Shown here: positions 1 through 7,633 of the stretch, in pieces
Layout: each line of letters starts with the position of its first letter
How positions within the stretch are numbered: the stretch's first letter is position 1
The notes under the pieces: model-generated
Told to the model about the DNA's origin: nothing
Seen by the model: the letters and a program-made list of their open reading frames with translations, nothing else
Database searches by the model: none
Translations under genes and position numbers: made by a program
Source of the DNA: Natrinema thermotolerans DSM 11552
GTDB lineage: Archaea > Halobacteriota > Halobacteria > Halobacteriales > Natrialbaceae
Assembly: GCA_000337115.1 (NCBI GenBank)
Contig: AOIR01000059.1
Span: 45,463-81,605, forward strand
DNA length: 36,143 nt
Direction: 5' to 3'

Positions 1-1
1 G

Positions 2-97
2 CCTGAATTGGTGTTCGAACTGGGATATATTGAAGGGGAGCCATCCACAGTGGAAGTGAAACTGACGATACCTGTTGAGACTCATGATCAGCAGTAA
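2..97 (+). CDS. C-terminal tail of a protein, possibly TnpB (partial)
   Basis: An open frame runs in from the left edge and stops with TAA at 95-97, giving 31 residues that end in PVETHDQQ. The tail alone does not identify the protein. Its stop lies 72 bases before a structured element ending in TCAA (111-169). That is the spacing expected between a haloarchaeal TnpB (IS200/IS605/IS1341 OrfB) stop codon and the transposon right end. The partial frame at the other edge of the window has almost the same spacing (75 bases). TnpB is an RNA-guided nuclease encoded by these elements. The assignment is by context only; the tail could belong to an unrelated gene. Confidence 0.45.
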   Translation, partial: PELVFELGYIEGEPSTVEVKLTIPVETHDQQ

Positions 98-169
98 CGT
101 GGTGGCATCTCAGCGAAGCGTACGCGATTCACGCCCGCCGTAAACGGCGGGATTCTCTCGCTGTATCAA
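98..169 (+). mobile_element. Probable IS200/IS605-type right end / omega-RNA 3' scaffold
   Basis: The segment contains a perfect hairpin (cccgccg 134-140, loop taaa, cggcggg 145-151) inside a 6-bp outer stem (cagcga 111-116 with tcgctg 158-163). It ends in TCAA at 166-169. TCAA is the right-end cleavage tetranucleotide known from IS608-type elements, and similar structures terminate haloarchaeal IS1341 elements. In TnpB systems this region is the 3' scaffold of the guide RNA, so the guide would begin at about 170. The structure is seen directly; the family call is inference. Confidence 0.55.
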
Positions 170-308
170 GATAGTTCGCAAGCGTTTGACTCCCAGTGAA
201 TCGTGCCAACGGACACCTAGTTTCCGTCGCGGAACGAAAAGAAACATCTTCACGTCCCCCGTGCAAACGTCACGTTCCCCCACGAATCCGACGGACTCAC
301 CCGCCGGG

Positions 309-314
309 TTTAAG
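309..314 (+). promoter_or_regulatory. TATA box of the winged-helix regulator gene
   Basis: The sequence TTTAAG lies 25-30 bases upstream of the ATG at 339. This matches a haloarchaeal promoter driving a leaderless transcript and supports that start. Confidence 0.6.
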
Positions 315-338
315 GAAACCAAATACGAATAAATACCT

Positions 339-872
339 ATGTCATCCATCGAACTCACACCCAGCCAGAAGAAAATCCTCCGCGCGCTCACGAACCTCCA
401 CAAAGAGTCCGAAGATGCCATCAAAGGCGAGGACATCGCGGAACAAGTCGACCGTAACCCCGGCACGATCCGTAACCAGATGCAGAGTCTCAAAGCCCTC
501 CAGCTCGTCGAGGGTGTACCGGGGCCGAAAGGTGGCTACAAGCCCACTGCAGCCGCCTACGAGGCACTCGAGATCCAGCAGATGGACGAGCCCGCCGCGG
601 TCCCGATGCAACACGAGGGCGAACCAGTCGACGCCACCATCATCGAGGAAATCGACCTCTCGAGCGTTCACCACCCCGAACTCTGCCGGGCCGAGATCCA
701 CATTCAGGGGACGCTGAGCGACATCCACGAGGACGATTCGGTCACCGTCGGTCCGACGCCGCTCTCGAAGCTGCTGATCGAGGGAACAGTCGACGGCAAG
801 GACGACACGAACAACATCCTGATCCTGCGGATCGACGACATGGTCGCGCCCGCCGAGGAACCGGCCCACTGA
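339..872 (+). CDS. Winged-helix (Rrf2/TrmB-like) transcriptional regulator
   Basis: A 177-residue protein. Residues 7-75 form a winged helix-turn-helix: LTPSQKKILRAL starts helix 1, the recognition helix lies around DRNPGTIRNQMQSL, and the wing is GPKGGYKPT. The C-terminal half (about 100-170) is an acidic beta-rich domain without Cys, so an Fe-S or zinc site like that of bacterial Rrf2 proteins is unlikely. The role is inferred to be a DNA-binding regulator; its targets are unknown. The gene stands alone, divergent from no neighbour, and is followed by the convergent gyrA. A TATA box at 309-314 fits a leaderless start at this ATG. Haloarchaeal homologues are usually annotated as Rrf2-family or HTH proteins. 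Confidence 0.75.
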   Translation: MSSIELTPSQKKILRALTNLHKESEDAIKGEDIAEQVDRNPGTIRNQMQSLKALQLVEGVPGPKGGYKPTAAAYEALEIQQMDEPAAVPMQHEGEPVDATIIEEIDLSSVHHPELCRAEIHIQGTLSDIHEDDSVTVGPTPLSKLLIEGTVDGKDDTNNILILRIDDMVAPAEEPAH

Positions 873-981
873 TCGGCACTCGACCGCCGTCTCTCCGTCC
901 ATCTAGCGTCTGCTCTCTCCGCCGTATCGGTTCGAAAACGGCTTTTTTCGCCCGCTCGAGCAGCGCCGAGTCGCGGCCGGC

Positions 982-3471
982 TCAGTCCGTCGCGTCGACC
1001 GGTTCGTCGCCGGTTTCGGCGGCGGCTGCCGGGATGTCGTCGACCGCAGCGACTGCGTCGCCCTCCTCGACGTCCATGACGGTCACACCCATCGTGTTCC
1101 GGCTGACGGTCGAAATCTCGTCGACGCGGGTCCGAACGATCTGCCCGCGTTCGCTCATCAGCACGAGCTGGTCGTCGTCGGAGACTGCTTTGACGGCCGT
1201 CACGGGCCCGTTTCGCTCGCCGGTCTTGATGTCGATCAGGCCCTTGCCGTACCGCGACTGCGTGCTGTACTCCGAAAGCGGCGTCCGCTTGCCGTAGCCG
1301 TTCTCGGTCACTGTCAGCAGCGCCTGCTCGTCGCCTTCGTCGGTCGCGACCAGTCCGGCCACGGCGTCGCCGTCCTGCAGTTTGATGCCGTTGACGCCGC
1401 GGGCGTTCCGTCCCATCGCGCGGACCTCGTCCTCGTCGAAGCGGATCGTCATCCCGCCCTCGGTCGCGATGACCAGGTCCTGCGAGCCGTCGGTGACCTC
1501 GACGTCGACGAGTTCGTCGCCCGTCTCGAGATCGGCGGCGATGATCCCCGTCGAGCGGATGTTGTCGAACGCCTCGCCGGCGGTGCGTTTGACGTAGCCG
1601 TTCCGGGTGGTCATGGTCACGTACTCGTCGTCCTCGAGGGCGTCGGTGTCGACGATGGCCGTGATGTCCTCGCCGGGGTCGAGATCGAGGATGTTGACCG
1701 CGGATTTCCCGCGTGCCGTCCGGCCCATCTCGGGGATCTCGTAGGTCTTGAGCCGGTAGACCTCGCCCTGATTCGTAAAGCAGAGCAGGTAGTCGTGGGT
1801 GTTAGCCCGGAAGACCGTCGCGACGCGGTCGTCTTCCTTGACGTCCGCGCCGATGATGCCCTTGCCACCCCGGCCCTGGGGGTCGAACTGGTCGATCGGC
1901 ATCCGCTTGACGTAGTCGTCTTCGGTCATGACGACGACGACCTCCTCCTCGGGGATGAGGTCCTCGTGGGTGACCGTCCCCTCGTCCTCGACGATCGAGG
2001 TCCGGCGGTCGTCGGCGTACTCGGCTTTGATCTCGCGGAGTTCGTCTTTGATGACCGCAAGCAGTTCGGCCTCGCTCTCGAGGATGGCGGTCAGGCGTTC
2101 GATCTCGGCCTGGACCTCCTCGTACTCCTCGTTGATCTCGGCGGCCTCCATCGAGGTGAGACTCCCCAGTTGCATCCGGACGATGTGGTCGGCCTGGTCC
2201 GCGGAGAAGTCGTAGGCGTCCTGGAGGTTCTCCTTTGCGTCCGACCGCGTCTCGCTGTTCTGGATCAGCTCGACCACGTCCTCGGCGTTCTCGACGGCCG
2301 TCAGCCGCCCCTCGAGGATGTGGGCGCGGTCCTCGGCCTCCGCGAGGTCGTACTCGCTGCGCCGGCGGACGACCTCGCGGCGGTGGGCGACGTACTCCTC
2401 TAACGTCTCCTTGAGCGAGAGGACCCGCGGCTGGCCATCGACCAGCGCGAGGTTGATGACGCCGAAGGTCTTCTCGAGATGGTTCTCGAGCAGTTTGTTC
2501 TTGACGACCTCGGCGTTTGCCCCGCGGTTGAGTTCGACGACGATCCGGACGCCGTCGCGGTCGGACTCGTCGCGCAGGTCGGAGATCCCGTCGATCTCGC
2601 CCTCGTTGACGTCGTCGGCGATGCGCTCGACGAGGCGGGCCTTGTTGGCCTGGAACGGGAGTTCGGTGATAACGATCCGCTCACGCCCGTTCTTCCACTC
2701 CTCGACCTCGAACTCGGCCCGGACGCGGAGGCGGCCACGCCCGGTCTTGTAGGCGGAGTAGATCGCGTCGCGCCCGACGATGTTCGCGCCGGTCGGGAAG
2801 TCGGGGCCCTTGACGTGTTCCATCAGGTCTTCGACCGTCGCGTCGGGGTCGTCGATCAGTTCGATCGTCGCGTCGATCACCTCGCCGAGATTGTGCGGCG
2901 GGATGTTCGTCGACATCCCGACCGCGATCCCGGAGGACCCGTTGACGAGTAGGTTCGGGAACGCTGCCGGCAGGACGTCGGGTTCCTGCAGGCGGTCGTC
3001 GTAGTTCGCGGAGAAGTCGACGGTGTCTTTCTCGATGTCCGCGAGCAACTCCTCGGAGATGGGCGACATCCGAGCCTCGGTGTATCGCTGTGCGGCCGGC
3101 GGATCACCGTCCATCGAGCCGAAGTTGCCCTGGCCGTCGACCAGCGGATAGCGCATCGAGAAGTCCTGGGACATCCGAACCATTGCGTCGTAGATCGGGC
3201 TGTCGCCGTGGGGGTGGTAGTCACCCATCGTCTCCCCGACGATCGAGGAGGACTTCCGGTGGCTCGAGCCGCTCGAGACCCCCATCTCGTGCATCGCATA
3301 GAGGATGCGCCGGTGGACGGGTTTCAGGCCGTCCTCGACGCGGGGGAGCGCACGGCCCGCGATGACGGACATCGCGTAGTCGATGTAGCTCTGCTCCATT
3401 TCGTCCTCGATGCGGACGTTCTCTACCGCTCGCGCCTCGATATCAGTCGGATCGGGTACGTCTGAACTCAT
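982..3471 (-). CDS. gyrA: DNA gyrase subunit A
   Basis: An 829-residue protein. With GyrB it forms the A2B2 gyrase that introduces negative supercoils using ATP. The N-terminal winged-helix breakage-reunion domain includes [13 protein letters not shown] near residues 48-60. The quinolone-resistance region is [15 protein letters not shown], with Ser91 and Asp95 at the positions of E. coli Ser83 and Asp87. The catalytic tyrosine is Tyr130 in [10 protein letters not shown]. The GyrA box QGRGGKG lies at 532-538 and begins the DNA-wrapping beta-pinwheel, which marks a true gyrase rather than topo IV. Length is normal for haloarchaea. It lies 201 bases downstream of gyrB on the same strand; two strong hairpins fill the gap, so expression relative to gyrB may be modulated. 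Haloarchaeal gyrase is of bacterial origin (established). Confidence 0.98.
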   Translation of the reverse strand: MSSDVPDPTDIEARAVENVRIEDEMEQSYIDYAMSVIAGRALPRVEDGLKPVHRRILYAMHEMGVSSGSSHRKSSSIVGETMGDYHPHGDSPIYDAMVRMSQDFSMRYPLVDGQGNFGSMDGDPPAAQRYTEARMSPISEELLADIEKDTVDFSANYDDRLQEPDVLPAAFPNLLVNGSSGIAVGMSTNIPPHNLGEVIDATIELIDDPDATVEDLMEHVKGPDFPTGANIVGRDAIYSAYKTGRGRLRVRAEFEVEEWKNGRERIVITELPFQANKARLVERIADDVNEGEIDGISDLRDESDRDGVRIVVELNRGANAEVVKNKLLENHLEKTFGVINLALVDGQPRVLSLKETLEEYVAHRREVVRRRSEYDLAEAEDRAHILEGRLTAVENAEDVVELIQNSETRSDAKENLQDAYDFSADQADHIVRMQLGSLTSMEAAEINEEYEEVQAEIERLTAILESEAELLAVIKDELREIKAEYADDRRTSIVEDEGTVTHEDLIPEEEVVVVMTEDDYVKRMPIDQFDPQGRGGKGIIGADVKEDDRVATVFRANTHDYLLCFTNQGEVYRLKTYEIPEMGRTARGKSAVNILDLDPGEDITAIVDTDALEDDEYVTMTTRNGYVKRTAGEAFDNIRSTGIIAADLETGDELVDVEVTDGSQDLVIATEGGMTIRFDEDEVRAMGRNARGVNGIKLQDGDAVAGLVATDEGDEQALLTVTENGYGKRTPLSEYSTQSRYGKGLIDIKTGERNGPVTAVKAVSDDDQLVLMSERGQIVRTRVDEISTVSRNTMGVTVMDVEEGDAVAAVDDIPAAAAETGDEPVDATD

Positions 3472-3672
3472 GTCTTCATTTGGTTTCGTGGTGGTATCCG
3501 GTCAGCTTACAAGCACTGCATCCGTGAGAGCGTCCGCTCTGCGGACGCTCGAGCGGGCCGACGACCGACCCGGAGCGCGGCTTACCGCGCGGCGGGGAGG
3601 GGGGAGTGCTTTTCATCGAAGTTTTACCGAGTGCGGTCGCGAAGCGACCGCACGCAGGGTAAAAGTTCGGGT
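3472..3672 (-). repeat. gyrB-gyrA intergenic region with two perfect hairpins
   Basis: Hairpin 1 has 10-bp arms at 3528-3537 and 3541-3550 (gagcgtccgc/gcggacgctc, 3-nt loop). Hairpin 2 has 10-bp arms at 3631-3640 and 3644-3653 (gtgcggtcgc/gcgaccgcac, loop gaa). It is extended by flanking ttttacc (3622-3628) and ggtaaaa (3658-3664). Hairpin 2 sits 8 bases after the gyrB stop. They could be a terminator or processing signal between the two genes, or REP-like repeats. Confidence 0.7.
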
Positions 3673-5604
3673 CTAGATGTCGATCCACTCGGCTTCCGGC
3701 GCGTTCTCCTTGATGAACTGCTTGCGGGGTTCGACGGCGTCACCCATCAGGACGGAGAACATCTTGTCCGCCGCGGCCGCGTCCTCGATCGTGATCTGCT
3801 TGAGGATGCGGTTGTCCGGGTCCATCGTCGTATCCCAGAGCTGTTGGGGGTTCATCTCGCCTAAGCCCTTGAACCGCTGGACCTGCGAGGGGTTGCCGTC
3901 GCATTTCTCCGCGACGATCTCGTCGCGTTCGGCCTCCGTCATCGCGTCGTAGGTCTCGCCGCGATACCGGATGCGATAGAGCGGCGGCTGGGTCGCGTAG
4001 ACGTAGCCACCCTCGAGCAGCGGGCGCATGTGCCGGTAGAAAAACGTCAGCAGGAGCGTCCGGATGTGAGCCCCGTCGACGTCGGCGTCGGTCGCCATGA
4101 TGATCTTTTTGTACCGGACGTCCTCGATGTCGAACTCGTCGCCGATCCCCGCGCCGATGGCGGTGATCATGTTCCGGATCTCGTCGTTCTCGAGGATGCG
4201 ATCGAGCCGGTGTTTCTCGACGTTGAGGATCTTCCCTTTGATCGGCAGGATGGCCTGAAAGTCGGGGTTGCGGGCCTGTTTCGCGCTGCCGCCCGCGGAG
4301 TCACCCTCCGCGATGAACAGTTCGGCCTCCTCGGGGTCTTTGGTCTGGCAGTCGGCCAGTTTCCCGGGCAGCGACGTGGACTCGAGAGCGGACTTGCGCC
4401 GCGTGAGTTCCTCGGCTTTCTGGGCGGCCATGCGGGCCTTGGCGGCCTCGACGGCCTTGTTGACGATCGACTCGGCGGTGTCGGGGTGTTCTTCGAAGTA
4501 GGTGCCAAGCCCCTCGTGCATCGCGCTCTCGACGATCCCTCGGACTTCGCTATTGCCGAGTTTGGTCTTCGTCTGGCCCTCGAACTGGGGATCGGGGTGT
4601 TTGATCGAGATGACCGCCGTCAACCCCTCGCGGATGTCCTCGCCCGTGAGGTTGTTATCGAGGTCCGAGAGGAGGTCGTTCTCGTTGGCGTAGTCGTTGA
4701 CACACCGCGTCAGTGCGGTTTTGAACCCGGTGAGGTGGGTCCCACCCTCGCGGGTGTTGATGTTGTTCGCAAAGGCGTGGATCGAGCCCTGCAGTTCCTC
4801 GGTGGCCTGCATCGCGACCTCGATCTGGATGCTCTGTTCCTCGTCCTCGAAGTAGATGACGTCCTCGTGCATCGCCGAGCGCGTCTCGTTCAGGTACTCG
4901 ACGAACTCGCGGATGCCGCCGTCGTACTCGTAGGTCTCGGTGACCACGTCGCCGTCGTCGGTCTCCTCGCGCTCGTCGCGGAGCGTGATACGGACGCCCG
5001 AGTTGAGGAAGGCCAGCTCGCGGAGTCGGTTCGAGAGCGTCGAGAAGGACATCTCGCCAGTCTCGAAGATGCCCGTGTCGGGCCAGAACTGGATCTGCGT
5101 GCCGGTCTCCTCGTCGGGCTCCATGTCGCGGACCCGCTCCATGTCGCCGACGGGTTCGCCGCCTTCGAACGCGTGGCGGAAGACGCCGCCGTCGCGTTTG
5201 ACTTCGGCCTCGAGTCGTTCGGAGAGGGCGTTGACGACGGAGACGCCGACGCCGTGGAGGCCGCCGGAGACCTGGTAGGACTTGTTGTCGAACTTGCCCC
5301 CGGCGTGGAGGACGGTCAGAATGACCTCGAGTGCAGGGCGGTCGTACTCCTCGTGTGTGTCGACGGGGATGCCGCGGCCGTCGTCGGCGACGCTCACTGA
5401 CCCATCTTCGTGGATGGAGACGGTGATATCGTCGCAGTGGCCGGCCAGCGCCTCGTCGATCGAGTTGTCCACCACTTCGTAGACCAGATGGTGGAGTCCT
5501 CGAGAATCGGTAGAGCCGATGTACATCGCCGGTCGCTTTCGTACAGCCTCCAGGCCCTCTAAGACCTGAATCTGCCCGGCTCCGTACTCGCTTTCCTGGG
5601 ACAT
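3673..5604 (-). CDS. gyrB: DNA gyrase subunit B
   Basis: A 643-residue ATPase/Toprim subunit of gyrase, starting at MSQESEYG. The GHKL ATPase has the catalytic Glu43 in VYEVVDNS, the DDGRGIP motif at 74-80 and the GGLHGVG glycine loop at 114-120. The Toprim domain has Glu433 in IAEGDSAGG and Asp506, Asp508 and Asp510 in TDADVDGAHI, which bind Mg2+ for cleavage. The C-terminal QRFKGLGEMNPQQLW is the conserved GyrB tail. The frame is open for 15 more codons upstream, but the chosen ATG has the conserved N-terminus and lies about 34 bases from a TATA box at 5638-5646. It precedes gyrA on the same strand. The length equals the usual archaeal GyrB, with no large insertion. Confidence 0.98.
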   Translation of the reverse strand: MSQESEYGAGQIQVLEGLEAVRKRPAMYIGSTDSRGLHHLVYEVVDNSIDEALAGHCDDITVSIHEDGSVSVADDGRGIPVDTHEEYDRPALEVILTVLHAGGKFDNKSYQVSGGLHGVGVSVVNALSERLEAEVKRDGGVFRHAFEGGEPVGDMERVRDMEPDEETGTQIQFWPDTGIFETGEMSFSTLSNRLRELAFLNSGVRITLRDEREETDDGDVVTETYEYDGGIREFVEYLNETRSAMHEDVIYFEDEEQSIQIEVAMQATEELQGSIHAFANNINTREGGTHLTGFKTALTRCVNDYANENDLLSDLDNNLTGEDIREGLTAVISIKHPDPQFEGQTKTKLGNSEVRGIVESAMHEGLGTYFEEHPDTAESIVNKAVEAAKARMAAQKAEELTRRKSALESTSLPGKLADCQTKDPEEAELFIAEGDSAGGSAKQARNPDFQAILPIKGKILNVEKHRLDRILENDEIRNMITAIGAGIGDEFDIEDVRYKKIIMATDADVDGAHIRTLLLTFFYRHMRPLLEGGYVYATQPPLYRIRYRGETYDAMTEAERDEIVAEKCDGNPSQVQRFKGLGEMNPQQLWDTTMDPDNRILKQITIEDAAAADKMFSVLMGDAVEPRKQFIKENAPEAEWIDI

Positions 5605-5637
5605 GTAAAACCTGCTTTCGGATAGCGGTCCGGCCCT

Positions 5638-5646
5638 AATAAAAGT
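5638..5646 (-). promoter_or_regulatory. TATA box of gyrB
   Basis: Read on the minus strand, CTTTTATTA lies 34-42 bases upstream of the gyrB ATG at 5604. This implies a short leader of roughly 10 bases. The first 15 codons of the longer frame would overlap this promoter, which argues for the downstream start. Confidence 0.55.
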
Positions 5647-5715
5647 CACGTGTACGCGCGCGAGCGCGGATCCGGTGAATCGCGGCGTCGAACCCGAAAC
5701 GACCGTCGAAGCGGC

Positions 5716-6420
5716 TTAGATGACCGCGTCGAACTCCTCGTGGCCCTGAATGTCGACGCCCTCGCCGGTGACTTCCGCGAGAAAGACGCCGTTGCCCGAG
5801 CCGGTGTCGCGCTCGACGGCGCTTTTGATCGCGCGGGCCGCGACGGACTTCGCGTCCGCGAGCGAGAGGTCGTCCTCGTACTCCTGCTCGAGGAGGCCGT
5901 AAGCCAGCTGCATCCCGGAGCCGGTGACGGTGTAGTCGTCGGCCATGACACCGCCGGCGGGGTCGATGCTGTAGACGTGACTGCCTTCGCTGTCGACGCC
6001 GCCGAGGATGGGGTTGATCGCCCGGAACGGGCCGCCGCGGGCGAAGTTACCCGCCAGCGTCGCCAGCGCCTCGATCGGCATCGGCTCGTCGCGCCGGGAT
6101 TCATAGAGGTTGACCTCGGCTCGCAGCGTCGAGATGAACGACTGCGCGCCGCCGACGGAGCCGACCAGCGTCAGTGCGCCGGTCGGGTGGATCTGCTCGA
6201 CCTTCTGGACGTTCTTGTTCGAGACGAACCGGCCGCCGAGGCTGGCGCGCATGTCCGTCGCGATGACGACACCCTCGTCGGTCGTGATGCCGATGGTCGT
6301 CGTCCCGGTCTTGTTGACCGTCTCGTCGTCGGTGCCGGCCGCACCGCCGTTCGGCAGCGATCCCAGTTCGGGCTCGTACGGCGAGGGATCGCCGTTGCCC
6401 TGCGAGAGCGGGTTATTCAT
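5716..6420 (-). CDS. psmB: 20S proteasome beta subunit
   Basis: A 234-residue N-terminal-nucleophile hydrolase of the 20S core particle. An unusually hydrophilic propeptide of 39 residues ends in NKTG. Autocleavage there would expose Thr40 of TTTIGI as the active nucleophile. The conserved ATDMRAS segment provides the Asp and Arg, and GGRFVSNKNVQKVEQI carries the active-site Lys. Two rings of beta subunits form the proteolytic chamber between alpha rings. The gene overlaps the 3' end of psmA by 8 bases, so the two are probably translationally coupled and made in equal amounts. Haloarchaea often have more than one alpha or beta gene elsewhere, so this may not be the only copy. Confidence 0.97.
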   Translation of the reverse strand: MNNPLSQGNGDPSPYEPELGSLPNGGAAGTDDETVNKTGTTTIGITTDEGVVIATDMRASLGGRFVSNKNVQKVEQIHPTGALTLVGSVGGAQSFISTLRAEVNLYESRRDEPMPIEALATLAGNFARGGPFRAINPILGGVDSEGSHVYSIDPAGGVMADDYTVTGSGMQLAYGLLEQEYEDDLSLADAKSVAARAIKSAVERDTGSGNGVFLAEVTGEGVDIQGHEEFDAVI

Positions 6421-7153
6421 CGCTTTCCTCCGTGTCGATCTCCGCGACGATCGACTCGAGGCGCTCGTCGTCGACCGTACTGAACGACTCGTCCTCGGTC
6501 GTGATCGTCGCGACGTCGACCGCTTCGGCCGCGACGGACTCCTCTTCGGGCTCGTTGAGCGCGCTGATGGCGAGTTCGATGCCGGCGTCGATGTCCAGAT
6601 CCTCGCGGTACTCCTCCTCGAGGTAGCCCTGGATGACGTCGCGGTCGCCGCCGACGGCGGCGGCCTGCCACTCGTAGTCGGTGCCCGAGGGGTCGGTCTC
6701 GAACAGCCGCGGCTGGCCGTCCTCGACGCCGCCGACCAGCAGCGCGACCCCGAACGGTCGCGCGCCGCCGGTCTGGGTGTACTCCTGGATGTGATCGGTG
6801 ATCGATCGGGTCAGCGTCTCGACGCCGATGTCCTGACCGTAGCGGAGCTGTTCGCCCTGTGCGCGTCGCCGTGCGAGGTCGATCAGCTGGCGCGCGTCGG
6901 CGACGTGGCCGGCGCTTGCGACGCCGACGTGGTCGTCTGCCTTGTGGATCTTCTCGACGCTCGAGCGCTCCATGAGCGGCGAGCTGATCTGGCGGTTCGC
7001 GGCGAGGACGACGCCGTCGGGCGTTCGAACGCCGACGCTCGCGGTGCCGCGTTTGACGGCTTCGCGAGCGTACTCGACTTGGTAGAGGCGTCCGTCCGGG
7101 GAGAAGATGGTGATACCCCGGTCGTAGGCCTGCTGTTGGGATTGTCCTTGCAT
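6413..7153 (-). CDS. psmA: 20S proteasome alpha subunit
   Basis: A 246-residue alpha-ring subunit. The N-terminal signature YDRGITIFSPDGRLYQVEYA followed by REAVKRG is diagnostic: it includes the gate residues and the helix that packs across the ring. There is no catalytic Thr, as expected for alpha. The C-terminal 40 residues are very acidic and rich in Glu and Asp, typical of haloarchaeal alpha subunits and exposed on the outside. The start is fixed by a TATA box at 7184-7189 and a Shine-Dalgarno-like AGGTGA (7161-7166 on the minus strand). It is the first gene of the psmA-psmB pair and is preceded by a 480-base gap shared with the divergent transporter gene. Confidence 0.97.
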   Translation of the reverse strand: MQGQSQQQAYDRGITIFSPDGRLYQVEYAREAVKRGTASVGVRTPDGVVLAANRQISSPLMERSSVEKIHKADDHVGVASAGHVADARQLIDLARRRAQGEQLRYGQDIGVETLTRSITDHIQEYTQTGGARPFGVALLVGGVEDGQPRLFETDPSGTDYEWQAAAVGGDRDVIQGYLEEEYREDLDIDAGIELAISALNEPEEESVAAEAVDVATITTEDESFSTVDDERLESIVAEIDTEESDE

Positions 7154-7183
7154 TTGGTCTTCACCTGTGGTAAGGGATAGAAA

Positions 7184-7189
7184 TATATA
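7184..7189 (-). promoter_or_regulatory. TATA box of psmA-psmB
   Basis: TATATA (within ggcctatatatttc on the minus strand) lies 31-36 bases upstream of the psmA ATG. An AGGTGA ribosome-binding site follows, so this transcript has a short leader, unlike most neighbours. Confidence 0.65.
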
Positions 7190-7633
7190 GGCCTTCTTCT
7201 GAAGGCAACTTGGCCTGTATCGGCCGCTTCGACCCGGACTCCCAAGAAAGTGGTGCCAGCAGGGACTCGAGGGGGGCGGCCCGAGACGGGACCGATCGGC
7301 GGCGTCGGCCGACTCTCGAGAGACGACGTCTCGATCGGGTCGGCGGGCTGATCGGTCGGTGTCGGCGATCGCTGCCGCTCCGAGCCCGACGCCCTCGAGG
7401 TCGTCACGCTGGGTCGATCCGTCACGAATCGGTAAACATCGGATTACTCGAGTCGGCGTTGTGAGGGGTGGGCTGCTATTTCAAGCTTTCCGCTCAACCG
7501 GATCCCAATCGTTGCTTCGGGTACAGCATTCCGTGCGACAGTACACAGGTGCAATTCGTCCGGCCGCGAGTCGATGCGGCCGGACGGGCTCGAGCGGCCA
7601 ACGCGTCTGCCGGTTTTCGGAGCAGTCCCACAC
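7190..7633. other. Intergenic region between divergent psmA and the transporter gene
   Basis: About 440 bases without a convincing gene. The frames present encode Arg/Ser-rich sequence typical of random haloarchaeal frames. The only structures seen are the psmA TATA box at its left edge and a strong inverted repeat at 7557-7586 close to the transporter gene. Confidence 0.5.
7557..7586. promoter_or_regulatory. 11-bp perfect inverted repeat upstream of the Nramp-like gene
   Basis: The arms cgtccggccgc (7557-7567) and gcggccggacg (7576-7586) are perfectly complementary across an 8-base spacer. The repeat ends 47 bases before the ATG at 7634. It could be an operator for a dimeric regulator or an RNA hairpin in the leader; which is unknown. 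Confidence 0.5.

Noticed and set aside
4030..5400. Long open frame (456 codons) opposite gyrB
   Set aside because: It is a shadow in the high-GC antisense of gyrB; the residues are Val/Asp/Leu/Gly-rich without domain pattern and gyrB is certain.
7210..7464. 84-codon plus-strand frame upstream of the transporter gene
   Set aside because: Arg-rich, no promoter and no recognised domain; it lies in the psmA/transporter intergenic region.
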